From: Verrucomicrobiales bacterium
GTDB lineage: Bacteria > Verrucomicrobiota > Verrucomicrobiia > Verrucomicrobiales > DEV007
Direction: 5' to 3'
Assembly: GCA_021648365.1 (NCBI GenBank)
Contig: JAKISY010000015.1
Span: 1 to 61,557 of the forward strand
Length of the DNA: 61,557 nt
Made by a program: the position numbers and the translations under genes. Below, one piece after another: positions 42,256-51,210 of this stretch (position 1 is its first letter; every line of letters begins with the position of its first letter). The notes below the pieces were generated by a model. That model was not told the origin of the DNA. It did not search any database and saw nothing but the letters and a program-made list of their open reading frames with translations.

Positions 42256-43080
42256 TCAAAGGTTATCAATTTCATCCCATAGATCACCACGGCTTTTTTC
42301 TTTCACGTAGTCTTGAAAATCGAAATGTGATGAGGGCGGAAATTTGACGGGCTTCACTACAAAATCCTTGGTGCCGCCTGTATCGGCGTGATGTGGGATT
42401 CCCCGCAGTTCGAGGTCGGCGCGATGTAGCAGGTCTGCGAGTAATTGCGCTCCTTGGGATAATATATCGCTGATGACCTGTTTGCCTGAAACTTCACCGT
42501 GTTCATCTTGATAAGATAATTCAGAAACATCGGTAGCTTCGTTGCAAATGTTTAGGATTTCATCCCAAATGGTTCCAAGCAGCAGGTCAAACTGCCAGCC
42601 AGTAGCGTCTTTTCCGAATCGCTCCTCCCTAGCAAATTGCATGAAGACAATCTCTACAGCATCGATGTCTAGATGCTCTGCTACAGCTATACGCATATCT
42701 TCGAAGCGCTCGTCTTGCAGGTGACGCTGCCAATCGGCGTCGTTATCAAAGTCGAAATATTGGGAAAAAGCAAAAGTGCCTTCGCCCAAATCGACACCTG
42801 AGAACACATCGAAAAAATAAACAAACTCAGCATAGCGTTTGATAAATAACTCGAGCACCTGCCGTCCTTTCAGATTAGGTTCGTAGTGGTTTTCATTTTT
42901 GATTTCAATCCACTGCTGCGCCTGCATCCAGTTAAGGATGGGTTCTAAGTCAGAATCATCGCGTTCAAGCCATATGCTGAAGAGCATAGGTTTGTTAATG
43001 ATGTATTCGAGCAAAAACAAGGCGGCGAACCTCATTTTTTGTTCTTCGTTTATAGTCCAAGGGGCGTCGTATTCAGTCAT
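42256..43080 (-). CDS. Soluble protein of unknown function in the PspA operon (274 aa)
   Basis: No signal peptide or membrane helix. Residues about 15-75 look like a winged helix (AALFLLEYIINKPMLFSIWLE, LEPILNWMQAQQWIEIKNENHYEPNLKGRQVLELF). The middle is rich in aromatic and acidic residues (YFFDVFSGVDLGEGTFAFSQYFDFDNDADW). The C-terminus has IDAVEIVFMQFAREERFG and a long helix. I do not recognise a named domain. Its place among pspA, DUF2170, DUF350 and channel genes is where yjfK (DUF2491) lies in yjf-type operons, but I see no clear sequence match to that family. Confidence 0.7.
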   Translation of the reverse strand: MTEYDAPWTINEEQKMRFAALFLLEYIINKPMLFSIWLERDDSDLEPILNWMQAQQWIEIKNENHYEPNLKGRQVLELFIKRYAEFVYFFDVFSGVDLGEGTFAFSQYFDFDNDADWQRHLQDERFEDMRIAVAEHLDIDAVEIVFMQFAREERFGKDATGWQFDLLLGTIWDEILNICNEATDVSELSYQDEHGEVSGKQVISDILSQGAQLLADLLHRADLELRGIPHHADTGGTKDFVVKPVKFPPSSHFDFQDYVKEKSRGDLWDEIDNL

Positions 43081-43115
43081 AAGAAGTATTCCAATAGAAT
43101 AGACTTGTTAGGTTG

Positions 43116-44015
43116 TTAGGAGAACGAAGCATTCAAAATGAGGGCGATGCCTATAGCCACGCTTCCTTCCAGTAGGGCAACTCCCCAATTTTGATCTTTG
43201 GCTATTTCTTCGTTGATGTCAGATTGGGGTAAGACGATTTTATCCACAGCAAAGCGGCTGATGAACAATAAAATAAGTGACAGCGGAATCCATGCGGCAA
43301 AACCTAACAGGGAATCGTTGTTTTGCAGGTATCCGCTTAACAGCAACGCCATAGCGACCAAGGTCATGCCAAAGGAGACTCCCGCTGCGGCATTGTTTTG
43401 CTCGATTTGGGCATGAATATCGTAGGAAGTGAGTTTTTGGTAGAAAATACCCATGATGATAAATGCTGCCTGCCCAGCTATGAAGTAAACTACAGTATCC
43501 GTGAGTTCGATAGCGAAGCTTGCATCGGAGGCTCCCTTGACCGCAGATGAGATCAGCAGAGCGGTGCCGATGTAAGAGGCTGCCACAACGGCGCCAGTTC
43601 CGACATTGCGATCTTGAATCAACTCTTTGCGGTTGCTGAAGGAGTGAAGGAGGAATTTGTCATTCACAACAGCTGATATAAGAAGCAAAACGATAGCGAC
43701 CAGCGACCATGCTAACGTCATTGCCACGTCTATTAGCTGTGACGAGTAGGCGCTGGTATCAAGTTCTGAGTCAGAGAGCAAGACGCCTCGAATGACAATC
43801 ATAACAGCTAGCAGGTAGCCTGCTGTCGCTACCGCTACCGCCTTGTTATCGCGGGTAGTTAGCTCGGTATTTAATTGATATGAGACAAGCCGGCTTTTGA
43901 TGATCTTAGCGAGCCAAAGTATCGACAGGCTTACAATAAAATAGATAATAGAGCTTGACCCGATGAGCTGCGTGAGCGGTTCTGGATCCAGCCACAATTC
44001 GATGCGTTCTTTCAT
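43116..44015 (-). CDS. Duplicated DUF350 (YjfL-like) membrane protein
   Basis: The 299-aa protein has about eight membrane helices and four copies of the DUF350 half-motif: RDNKAVAVATAGYLLAVMI, RNVGTGAVVAASYIGTALL, EQNNAAAGVSFGMTLVAMALL and DQNWGVALLEGSVAIGIAL. E. coli YjfL has about half this length, so this is a head-to-tail duplication. DUF350 proteins are inner-membrane proteins of unknown function repeatedly found with PspA-like proteins. It lies 35 bp before the unknown gene at 42256. Confidence 0.87.
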   Translation of the reverse strand: MKERIELWLDPEPLTQLIGSSSIIYFIVSLSILWLAKIIKSRLVSYQLNTELTTRDNKAVAVATAGYLLAVMIVIRGVLLSDSELDTSAYSSQLIDVAMTLAWSLVAIVLLLISAVVNDKFLLHSFSNRKELIQDRNVGTGAVVAASYIGTALLISSAVKGASDASFAIELTDTVVYFIAGQAAFIIMGIFYQKLTSYDIHAQIEQNNAAAGVSFGMTLVAMALLLSGYLQNNDSLLGFAAWIPLSLILLFISRFAVDKIVLPQSDINEEIAKDQNWGVALLEGSVAIGIALILNASFS

Positions 44016-44068
44016 AATGATTTGGAGTTTGAGCTATTTGAAGGAGCGAGGGCAAAGGTGCTGATACA

Positions 44069-44911
44069 TTATTTGCCACCACCAAAACCGCCGCTTCGGC
44101 TAGAGCTGGTGGAACTTCGCCCAAAACCACCGCTGCGTGAGCTGCTGGTTCGGGAAGATGAGGATTTGCTCGATTGAAATGAACGTTGAGATTTAGTTGG
44201 GGTTCTTAAAACCTGTGCGCGAGCTGCGTTTTTGCTGGCATTGGGAGATTTTAAGCTAGAAGTGGTTTTAGCAGTGGTGCTTTTTTTAAATGAAGAAGTG
44301 GTTTTTTTGGAAGCGGCGTAAGACTGGTATTTAGAGTTAGAGACAGGAGCGCGATTTCGGTTGTAGTGGCTTGGGTAGTTTCCGTAACTGTAGGGTGAAT
44401 GATAGCGGCTGCGGCTAGAAAAAATCCAGTAGAGCAGTAATCCGTCAGTGATGCTGAATCGGGAGCGGTAATGATTTTGGTTGCCGTATAGCAAAGGGTT
44501 CCCATTCACATCCATATCCACAGAGTCCCCATTCTTGTTGAATTGAATGTTTGCAATTTCTTGGATTTCATCGGGCTTGATTTCTACAGTGAGTGAAAAG
44601 CCGCGCTGGTTGTCGCTTCCATATTCAGAGACGGTGATGTAGTCGACTTTGCCATCATCATTAAGGTCAAGATTGTTTACTTTATTATCAGCTGAGTTCA
44701 GTTTCTTTTCAAAATCAGCAGCGTCTTTGGATGATTTGGCGAGTTCTGCGGCTAGCGTCAAATCGAATCCTTTTGCATAGCCTCGGGCAAGTATCTCGTC
44801 TTCTACACTCAACTTAGTAGTAGCACGGGGGCTGCAGGCGGTGTGGAACAGTAGTATGAAAAAGGAAGAAATAACAAGGGGGCGAAAAAAAGGTAAGGTT
44901 TTAGTATTCAT
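44069..44911 (-). CDS. Lipoprotein with EF-hand-like loop and Ser/Arg/Gly-rich tail
   Basis: Lipobox FHTAC marks a lipoprotein. The body (about 40-150) holds DLNDDGKVDYITVSEYG, which has the DxNxDG spacing of a calcium-binding loop, and MDVNGNPLLYG. The last 100 residues are low-complexity and basic, ending in repeats SSSRSGGFGRSSTSSSRSGGFGGG split by serine runs. E. coli yjf-type and ygiB loci carry a comparable Gly/Ser-rich lipoprotein (DUF1190), which may be its counterpart, but this is only an analogy. Internal short repeats may cause length variation. It follows the spermidine synthase by 30 bp. Confidence 0.75.
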   Translation of the reverse strand: MNTKTLPFFRPLVISSFFILLFHTACSPRATTKLSVEDEILARGYAKGFDLTLAAELAKSSKDAADFEKKLNSADNKVNNLDLNDDGKVDYITVSEYGSDNQRGFSLTVEIKPDEIQEIANIQFNKNGDSVDMDVNGNPLLYGNQNHYRSRFSITDGLLLYWIFSSRSRYHSPYSYGNYPSHYNRNRAPVSNSKYQSYAASKKTTSSFKKSTTAKTTSSLKSPNASKNAARAQVLRTPTKSQRSFQSSKSSSSRTSSSRSGGFGRSSTSSSRSGGFGGGK

Positions 44912-44941
44912 GATTTCAAGGTGGGTGAGGAGGAGGTTTTT

Positions 44942-46639
44942 TTAATTCCACCCCTGCAAGTAGTAATGATACACTCTGCTTTCCGTGAGCGTGGTATAAT
45001 CTGAGTAAGGGCTGTGTAACTGATCTTTTCCGAAAAACAAGGAGGCTTTCACCAAAGTGGTAGTTAGGTATCTTGTGTTCACCTTGAGGTCGCTATGATC
45101 CAGTTGGAGAATTCGTGTTTTTAAAGAGATGGAGGTATCAGAAGGATTTGTGGTTTTTGAGTTGAGCGTAGCTATCCACCATCCCCATTCACCAAAAGAA
45201 GGCACATTGTCATGGTAAGGAGCCGCATCGAACCCTGATGCTTGCAAAGTTCGGCCAATGCACAGGAAGGCCTCTTTAGCGTGGAACGAGGAGCCGCTTT
45301 GTTGCACAATGATGGAGGATGGTTTTAAGTGTTTTCTGAGAGACATGTAAAAAGGTTTGCTATAAAGCTTAGCGAGATCGGGGGAGCTAGGGTCTGGGAA
45401 ATCTAAGATAACGACATCAAACAGCCCGGACGTGTTTTTTAAGAATGAAGAGGCGTCTATATTGACTACTTTTAATTGGGTCACTTCGTATTGGTCTTTA
45501 CGAAAAGCTCGCTGCCGTTGGTTGCTGATTTTCAATGTGAAAGAGTCGCCTTCGCTGACTTTATCAGCAGGCACTTTTTGAATGCGCTCATTATTTAGGG
45601 CGTTCTGATTTAATCTTACAAAGTCGGGCTGGTTTTTAGCCAGTTCAGTCATTTGCGGATCGATGTCAACTAGCGTGACCTGTTTGACTAGGGGGTATTT
45701 TAACACTTCGCGCACCGCCAAGCCGTCGCCACCCCCTAGGATCAGTACGCGCTCAGCGTTTGGGATCAGCATCATCGCCGGATGCACGAGGTTCTCGTGA
45801 TAAATAAATTCGTCCTCTTCTTTGAATTGCAAATGCCCGTTGATATAACAATTGATGCCGTTTTCTTGGTGTTGAGTTAGAATGATATGTTGATAGGGAG
45901 TGGTAGCGGTGAAGACAATTTTATCTTGATATAGAAATTGTTCCGCGTGCAGCATCAAGGGTTTACTAACAAAAATCCCTAGGGTGAGGAATACCGTGCA
46001 GGTGGAAATTTCTAAAAGTCGCCAGCGAGGTGCTTGGATCCGAGTGCGATACAAAAATAAGATCAGTAAAGCTGAAAAAAGAGAGAAAAAACCTAAGATG
46101 AAGCTCACATGAGAAAGGCTAAGGTAGCGCATGAAAATGAATGTCCAGAGCAAGGCGCCGACTAAGGCTCCAATGTAGTCCATTTTTAAGATGCGAGCTA
46201 AATTGAGTTTCATTTGCGAATCTCTTTTTTCATTGATGCGCATCAGAAGAGGGATTTCGAATCCAATCATCGTGCCCACCGCTAGAGCTAAGCCATATTG
46301 TATCAGCACGAAATAATCGCCCATCAGTGAGAAGCCGTATAACATCAGCATCGGCGCAAAGCCTCCAAGCAATGCCAAGTAAACTTGTGATGAAATCAGC
46401 TTGTCAGTGATTTTATTTGTTGGGATTTTGCTTTGCCATTCCGCGCCTAAGCCCATGGCAAAAAGCATGGTAGCAATCATGGTAGTCCATTGTTGCACAG
46501 AGTTGCCTAGCAGGTCGGCAGCTATTTTACTCAAGGTGTATTCGTAGGCTAGACCACAAGCACCTAGCAAAAAAACCACTGAGGACAGCAAAAAGCGGTC
46601 GAAGCGGTTGGCGTGCTCAGAGGAATGGTCATTATTCAT
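44942..46639 (-). CDS. Membrane-bound spermidine synthase
   Basis: The first 210 residues form about seven membrane helices (LLSSVVFLLGACGLAYEYTL, MIATMLFAMGLGAEW and so on). The C-terminal half is a spermidine-synthase domain with the AdoMet-binding GGGDGLAVREVLKYP (about 300), VTLVDIDPQMTELA, the catalytic region LDFPDPSSPDLAKLYSKPFY, and GEWGWWIA. Such fused proteins transfer aminopropyl groups at the membrane. It is the first gene of the operon ending with speD and the AAA+ gene. The 97 bp upstream hold AT-rich sequence (TTATAA, TATAAA) that may be its promoter. Confidence 0.93.
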   Translation of the reverse strand: MNNDHSSEHANRFDRFLLSSVVFLLGACGLAYEYTLSKIAADLLGNSVQQWTTMIATMLFAMGLGAEWQSKIPTNKITDKLISSQVYLALLGGFAPMLMLYGFSLMGDYFVLIQYGLALAVGTMIGFEIPLLMRINEKRDSQMKLNLARILKMDYIGALVGALLWTFIFMRYLSLSHVSFILGFFSLFSALLILFLYRTRIQAPRWRLLEISTCTVFLTLGIFVSKPLMLHAEQFLYQDKIVFTATTPYQHIILTQHQENGINCYINGHLQFKEEDEFIYHENLVHPAMMLIPNAERVLILGGGDGLAVREVLKYPLVKQVTLVDIDPQMTELAKNQPDFVRLNQNALNNERIQKVPADKVSEGDSFTLKISNQRQRAFRKDQYEVTQLKVVNIDASSFLKNTSGLFDVVILDFPDPSSPDLAKLYSKPFYMSLRKHLKPSSIIVQQSGSSFHAKEAFLCIGRTLQASGFDAAPYHDNVPSFGEWGWWIATLNSKTTNPSDTSISLKTRILQLDHSDLKVNTRYLTTTLVKASLFFGKDQLHSPYSDYTTLTESRVYHYYLQGWN

Positions 46640-46736
46640 AGGAAGGTGACATTTTATATCGCTAGAACTGATAAGCGAATTATAAAAACGAGCTGATTTT
46701 ATAATGACTGATCCAAGTAGGGGAAAGTCATTATGA

Positions 46737-47693
46737 TCAGTTGAGCATCCAGCTATGAAAATAATCCATCAAGATCAATTCGCCAGGTAATTGCTCGTTG
46801 AGGTAGTTTTTTTTGAGTTGAGGGAAATTCGACGTGAATGAAAAACGGAACCCTCGTTTTAAGGGGGTGAAAAAATTATCCTGATGACTGGGTAATATGT
46901 AGCGGGGATTCAAAGTGCGAACAGCCTCCGCAAAACGTCTTTGGCCGTCTCCTACGGCTGCGCCTAATATAGCTAGATCAACATCATGTGCTTGAGGTGG
47001 ATGGCCAGATAATCCGCCACAATCGATGTAGATTTTTTTTCCAGAGATCTCGATGAGGAAAGCCAGCGTTTTACCGACCTTCCAATCTCTAGGTCGAGTA
47101 GGCTCAGAGGTGAGGGGCTTGGAAATTTGACCAGCGATAGGTATGTCTCCTAATACACGGTCATGTATAGAGGGCAGCACATGAATGCGAGCGTTTCCGA
47201 TAGTGTAACTGTTACCAGCCTGGGAGGCGATGATGTCCTGCGCTGGAATGTCATCAGCAGCGGCTAGGCATAAAAATTTACCTGTTGTGGAAGTGATGAT
47301 TTTTCCGCCGAACTGTTGCTGTAGCGGTGGCACGTCGATCAGATGATCAAAGTGACTGTGAGTGATCAGCCAAGCGTCGATGCGCGAGGGGAATTGGGCT
47401 GCTTGCGTGTATTTTGCAATCAGGGAGGCCGAGGGGGAATAAGGAGTATTGAATATGACTTTGGCTAGAGAAATTCTGGAAAAAAATGGATCGATCACGA
47501 TACTAGTATCACTGGAACGGATCAGGTAGCCGTTGGTGCCGAGGTAGGTGATCTGAACATCATTGTTACGAGGAGTAGTGAGGGGTGTCGCCTTGGTTCC
47601 CACGAGTAATTCTTTTTGGGTATCGAGGCGATTTGCGCAGCTTGTGGCGGAGAATGCGAAAGCGAGGATAATTAGGTGGAGATGAAAACGCAT
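46737..47693 (-). CDS. Metallo-beta-lactamase-fold lipoprotein
   Basis: Lipobox SATSC is followed by an MBL-fold hydrolase of the UlaG/ RomA-like type: YLGTNGYLIRSSDTSIVIDPFF, the metal motif LITHSHFDHL, PSIHDRVLG, IYIDCGGLSG and LPSHQDNFF. Metal-binding His and Asp residues are present. Total 318 aa. It is the last gene of the type III PKS operon (23 bp after the yceI gene) and may hydrolyse a lactone, ester or phosphoester of the product. Confidence 0.88.
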   Translation of the reverse strand: MRFHLHLIILAFAFSATSCANRLDTQKELLVGTKATPLTTPRNNDVQITYLGTNGYLIRSSDTSIVIDPFFSRISLAKVIFNTPYSPSASLIAKYTQAAQFPSRIDAWLITHSHFDHLIDVPPLQQQFGGKIITSTTGKFLCLAAADDIPAQDIIASQAGNSYTIGNARIHVLPSIHDRVLGDIPIAGQISKPLTSEPTRPRDWKVGKTLAFLIEISGKKIYIDCGGLSGHPPQAHDVDLAILGAAVGDGQRRFAEAVRTLNPRYILPSHQDNFFTPLKRGFRFSFTSNFPQLKKNYLNEQLPGELILMDYFHSWMLN

Positions 47694-47716
47694 GATTGTT
47701 TTATGATGGAATTAAT

Positions 47717-48313
47717 TCACTTCTTCAAGCTCAGCTTCGCTACTACTAGAATTTCATCTTGCACTTTGATGAAACCTAAGACGCTTGGTACTACGAGTTT
47801 ACTTTTTTTCAGTGAGACTGGGAAAGAGACACTGCAGGTGATTTTGTCATCGGCATAGGCCCAATCGCTGACCTTGCCTGTGATTTGTTGTTTTTTTCCT
47901 TTTATCGTCAAGGTGAAGGGGATGATGGTGGGACGAGGGATGTTGGCTTCCGTGATCGGATTGGTATTGGATGCCATGAGATCGTTGAGTTTCACCTCGA
48001 TGTTGGGGAATGCGGTGACTTGTAGCACCTCGTGCATTTTAGCATCGCGATTGGTACTCTTGGTATCCATTTTGGCAGCCTTTGCGGTTACTTGACTGGA
48101 TATTTTTGCACTTTTGACATCATTGAGATTAGAAAGGGTGACCGTGAAGTCTTCGGTTTTGACGGTGCCGGTAAAATTGTGCAGGGTGGATTTGCCAAAA
48201 AAGGTGACTTCGCAGGATCCGTTCCACTGCGCGTCGTCTTGGGCAATCGTTTGGTTGTTGGTGAGGCATAAAATGGCGACCGTTAGCAGGAATAAGTGGG
48301 TGAATGATCTCAT
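47717..48313 (-). CDS. YceI-family periplasmic lipid-binding protein
   Basis: A signal peptide ends near TIAQD. The 175-aa mature part is a YceI-type lipocalin-like barrel: CEVTFFGKSTLHNFTGTVKTEDFTV, KMHEVLQVTAFPNIEVKLND, IPFTLTIKGKKQQITGKV and ITCSVSFPVSLKKSKLVVPSVLGFIKVQDEILVVAKL. YceI proteins bind long isoprenoid or alkyl chains, including quinones. Next to a type III PKS and an RND exporter, it may carry the lipid product across the periplasm. Confidence 0.9.
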   Translation of the reverse strand: MRSFTHLFLLTVAILCLTNNQTIAQDDAQWNGSCEVTFFGKSTLHNFTGTVKTEDFTVTLSNLNDVKSAKISSQVTAKAAKMDTKSTNRDAKMHEVLQVTAFPNIEVKLNDLMASNTNPITEANIPRPTIIPFTLTIKGKKQQITGKVSDWAYADDKITCSVSFPVSLKKSKLVVPSVLGFIKVQDEILVVAKLSLKK

Positions 48314-48337
48314 GATAGTATGGTTTTAGTGGGTGGC

Positions 48338-49081
48338 TTAGTTTGTATGTAAAGACTTTAGGAAATGGATAGTGGTCATGCCAAAAAAGAAGCGCTGGGA
48401 TTTCACGACTTCAAAGTGGTGATCGGAGAATTTTTGTTCAAGTTCTTTGTTGGCGGGGTAGTTTTTGATACTGGCGGAGATATAGCCGTGGACTTCTGGA
48501 TTGCCGTGCAAAAGCAGTCCCCAGAAACTGCCCCACAGTTTTAAGGTCCAAAATTGGCAACTTTGCGCGAATTTGGAAGAGGGTTTGCAGAAGTCGAGGA
48601 AGGCGAGGTGCCCTCCCGGCTTCATGGCGCGGTGAAATTCGCTGAGGCATTCATCGAGATCGGGGGCATTGCGGATGGCGTAGCTGCCGGTGAGAATGTC
48701 GATAGAGTGGTCGGGGACGTCGAGCTGGCTCATGTCCTGACAGGAAAAGCTGACAAGCTTATTTTGGTTGCGCTCATTAGAGATATCAATCATTTCTTGC
48801 GTCAGGTCAACGCCGCGAATGCTTCCTCCAGGGTATTTGTCTGCAAGTAGAAAGGTCACGTCGCCAGTGCCACAAGCGATATCCACACAGTAGGGGGAAT
48901 TGAGTTCAGGTAGTCCTTGGATGAGGCGTTTTTTCCAATAGGCATCTTGTCCAAATGAGAGCCCTCGGGTCGCGATATCGTAGCGCGGCGCAGATTCGGT
49001 GAAGTGCTTCTGGTTGAAGTGGCGCTTGCCTTCACTTGAGTCGAGATGGTCTTTGGCTTTGATCTTGAGTTTTTCGGTCAT
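48338..49081 (-). CDS. UbiE/MenG-like methyltransferase
   Basis: The 247-aa class I methyltransferase has the AdoMet loop VDIACGTGDVTFLL, VDLTQEMIDIS, SIDILTGSYAIRNAPDLDECLSEFHRAMKPGGHLAFLDFCKP, the standard UbiE/COQ5 pattern, and a C-terminal FFFGMTTIHFL. UbiE methylates the ring carbon of demethylmenaquinone or a ubiquinone precursor. Here the operon with a type III PKS and a flavoprotein points to ring methylation of an alkyl-resorcinol or alkylquinone instead; a menaquinone role is still possible. Confidence 0.88.
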   Translation of the reverse strand: MTEKLKIKAKDHLDSSEGKRHFNQKHFTESAPRYDIATRGLSFGQDAYWKKRLIQGLPELNSPYCVDIACGTGDVTFLLADKYPGGSIRGVDLTQEMIDISNERNQNKLVSFSCQDMSQLDVPDHSIDILTGSYAIRNAPDLDECLSEFHRAMKPGGHLAFLDFCKPSSKFAQSCQFWTLKLWGSFWGLLLHGNPEVHGYISASIKNYPANKELEQKFSDHHFEVVKSQRFFFGMTTIHFLKSLHTN

Positions 49082-49095
49082 GGATGAAAGGTAGG

Positions 49096-51210
49096 TTATT
49101 TTTTCTTAGAGCAGAAGCTTAGCTTGATACAGGCGGGTAGGACGAGCAGATCGCAGGTGAGGGCAAACCACATCGACATGCCAGAGAGTAGGGCAAAATA
49201 GATGGTGGGCTGAAAACTGCCAAGTATGGCTACCCAGAAGCCGAGAGAGAGAGCTAGAGTTGTCGAACTGAGCGCGTAGCCAGTGGATTGGGTGGTGTCT
49301 TTGATGGCGGTATCGCAGTCGTTTTTGAATGATTTTTTGAAAGCGGAGAGGTAGTGAATGGTGTCATCCACGGCAATGCCGATGATCACGCTGGCAATCA
49401 TCACGGTGCCAGTGCTGAGATCGATAGAAGCAAATCCCATGATGGCAGCACCCATCAATAGTGGGATGATGTTGGGAATGATGGCGAGCCCCATGAAGAG
49501 GATCGAGCGGAATATGATGCCGATGGTAACTAATATAAAAGTTAGGGCAATAGCAAAGCTTTTGATCTGTGTCGCTACTAGGTGATCTGATTCGGTGATC
49601 ATTCGGTAGAATCCGCCGGCTTCTTTGATTTCAAAGGCGCTGTCTAAATGTTGTTGGGCGAGAGCATGAATCTGCTCGATCAATTGAGTTCCTGTAGAGG
49701 ATCCGATCGCTGTGATACGGATGCTGAGGCGGGTGGTCTGTGAGTCTTGATCGAAAAAAGGTTTTAACTCAAACTGGCTCAGAGTCTCTGTGAGTGGTGC
49801 TTGGCTAGGCAGGTCATCTAAAGAGCTGCCGTGGATACTAAGTAGATCAATCACGCTGAAGCTGTGTTGTACGTGTTTGAGATGTTCTAGAGATTTCTGA
49901 AAGGAGGATATTTTTTCTAGATCTTCGAGTCGATCAAAAGGGGTGTGATCGTTTTTTGAAATCAAAAGCTCAAGCTGGTTCACTCCGGTGAGATTTTGGT
50001 CAATGAAAGTGGAGTCTTGATACAGTTGGTTTTTAGAACCGAGGAATTTTAATAGATCTGTATTGCTGCGAACCTTTTGTGCTTCGTAGAGACTGAGAAC
50101 TGCTACTAGAATCGTGGTGGTTATGATTTTATGCGGATGCTGAATAGTGAAATCAGCAATTTTTCTTAGTGAGCTGTCTAGCAAGCCTGTGTGAATAGGT
50201 GTGCACGAGACGGGGACTTTGAGATAAGAAAGTCCGACGGCTAATCCGCTGACTCCAATGAAATAAGAAATGATAACACCAAGAGCGGCAAAAATCCCAA
50301 ATTGGCGAACGGCGGGTGTGTCACTACTCAATAAACTAAGGAATCCGATAGCAGTGGTGAGGGTGGCAAAGAGGCAGGGGAGGTAGAGGTTTTCGATGGC
50401 AGTGATGATACGTTGCCTATCGCCTGCTACACTGCTTTTTAACCATTCTAGATAGATATGGATAGTGGTGGTGACGGATAAGGTCATGATCACAGGTGGC
50501 AACAAAGAAGTGATCATGTTGAGCGAATAGCCGCAGATCGAGTAAATGCCTAGAGTCCAAATGATACTGGTGGCTGAAATCAATAGCGGAAAAATCAAGC
50601 CCGAGAGTTGTCGGGTGACCAACCATAGAACGAGTCCTAAAACTAAGAAAGACAAGGGGGCGAACAGTTTCTGATCCTTGAGAATGAGGCGTCCTGCTTC
50701 GTATTTTTGAAAGGGGAGTCCGGTGATGTAGCATTGCACCTGCTTATTTTCGTGGGATGCTGCAACAGCTTGGATTTCTTGAATGATATGGGCTAGCGAT
50801 TCGCCGTGATCTGAAAAGTCAGCAAGTAAAATGGGAATGCCGGCGGTGTTGCGATCTTTAGAAATCAGCAAACTCTCAAAAGGCGGGGATGAGGAGTAGT
50901 TGTGATCAGCAAGACTGATCACCCCCTCGACTCCATCGATGGCTTGTAGGTCAAAACTGATTTCTTGGATCAAATCTCTGCCATCAGGGTCGAGAATGCC
51001 GTTTTTATGAATAGCTACAAGGATGGTGTCCTTAGTTTGGAATCGCTCATGGAACTCCTTTTCGATCAACAGCTGAGCCTCATTATCCGCATTCATGGAG
51101 CGGTTGTCTTGATCCACACGGAGGTGCAGGCACTGGTAGGCAAAAAACGCGCTAAGAGCCGCGATTAGCAGGAGATAAGGCGTGCGCCATCGCTCAAGAA
51201 ATGATTGCAT
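49096..51210 (-). CDS. RND/MMPL-family lipid exporter
   Basis: The 704-aa protein has the twelve-helix RND layout of MMPL transporters: TM1 (about 13-30), a periplasmic loop, a TM2-6 bundle from about 180 to 330 with VLGLVLWLV and IGFLSLLSSDTPAVRQFGIFAALGVIISY, a second loop and a TM8-12 bundle (AIALTFILVTIGIIFRSILFMGLAIIPNIIPLLMGAAI, IGIAVDDTIHYL with the conserved acidic pair). MMPL-type exporters move lipids such as hopanoids. The start overlaps the end of the PKS gene by 17 bp, so it is coupled to it and likely exports the product. Confidence 0.92.
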   Translation of the reverse strand: MQSFLERWRTPYLLLIAALSAFFAYQCLHLRVDQDNRSMNADNEAQLLIEKEFHERFQTKDTILVAIHKNGILDPDGRDLIQEISFDLQAIDGVEGVISLADHNYSSSPPFESLLISKDRNTAGIPILLADFSDHGESLAHIIQEIQAVAASHENKQVQCYITGLPFQKYEAGRLILKDQKLFAPLSFLVLGLVLWLVTRQLSGLIFPLLISATSIIWTLGIYSICGYSLNMITSLLPPVIMTLSVTTTIHIYLEWLKSSVAGDRQRIITAIENLYLPCLFATLTTAIGFLSLLSSDTPAVRQFGIFAALGVIISYFIGVSGLAVGLSYLKVPVSCTPIHTGLLDSSLRKIADFTIQHPHKIITTTILVAVLSLYEAQKVRSNTDLLKFLGSKNQLYQDSTFIDQNLTGVNQLELLISKNDHTPFDRLEDLEKISSFQKSLEHLKHVQHSFSVIDLLSIHGSSLDDLPSQAPLTETLSQFELKPFFDQDSQTTRLSIRITAIGSSTGTQLIEQIHALAQQHLDSAFEIKEAGGFYRMITESDHLVATQIKSFAIALTFILVTIGIIFRSILFMGLAIIPNIIPLLMGAAIMGFASIDLSTGTVMIASVIIGIAVDDTIHYLSAFKKSFKNDCDTAIKDTTQSTGYALSSTTLALSLGFWVAILGSFQPTIYFALLSGMSMWFALTCDLLVLPACIKLSFCSKKK

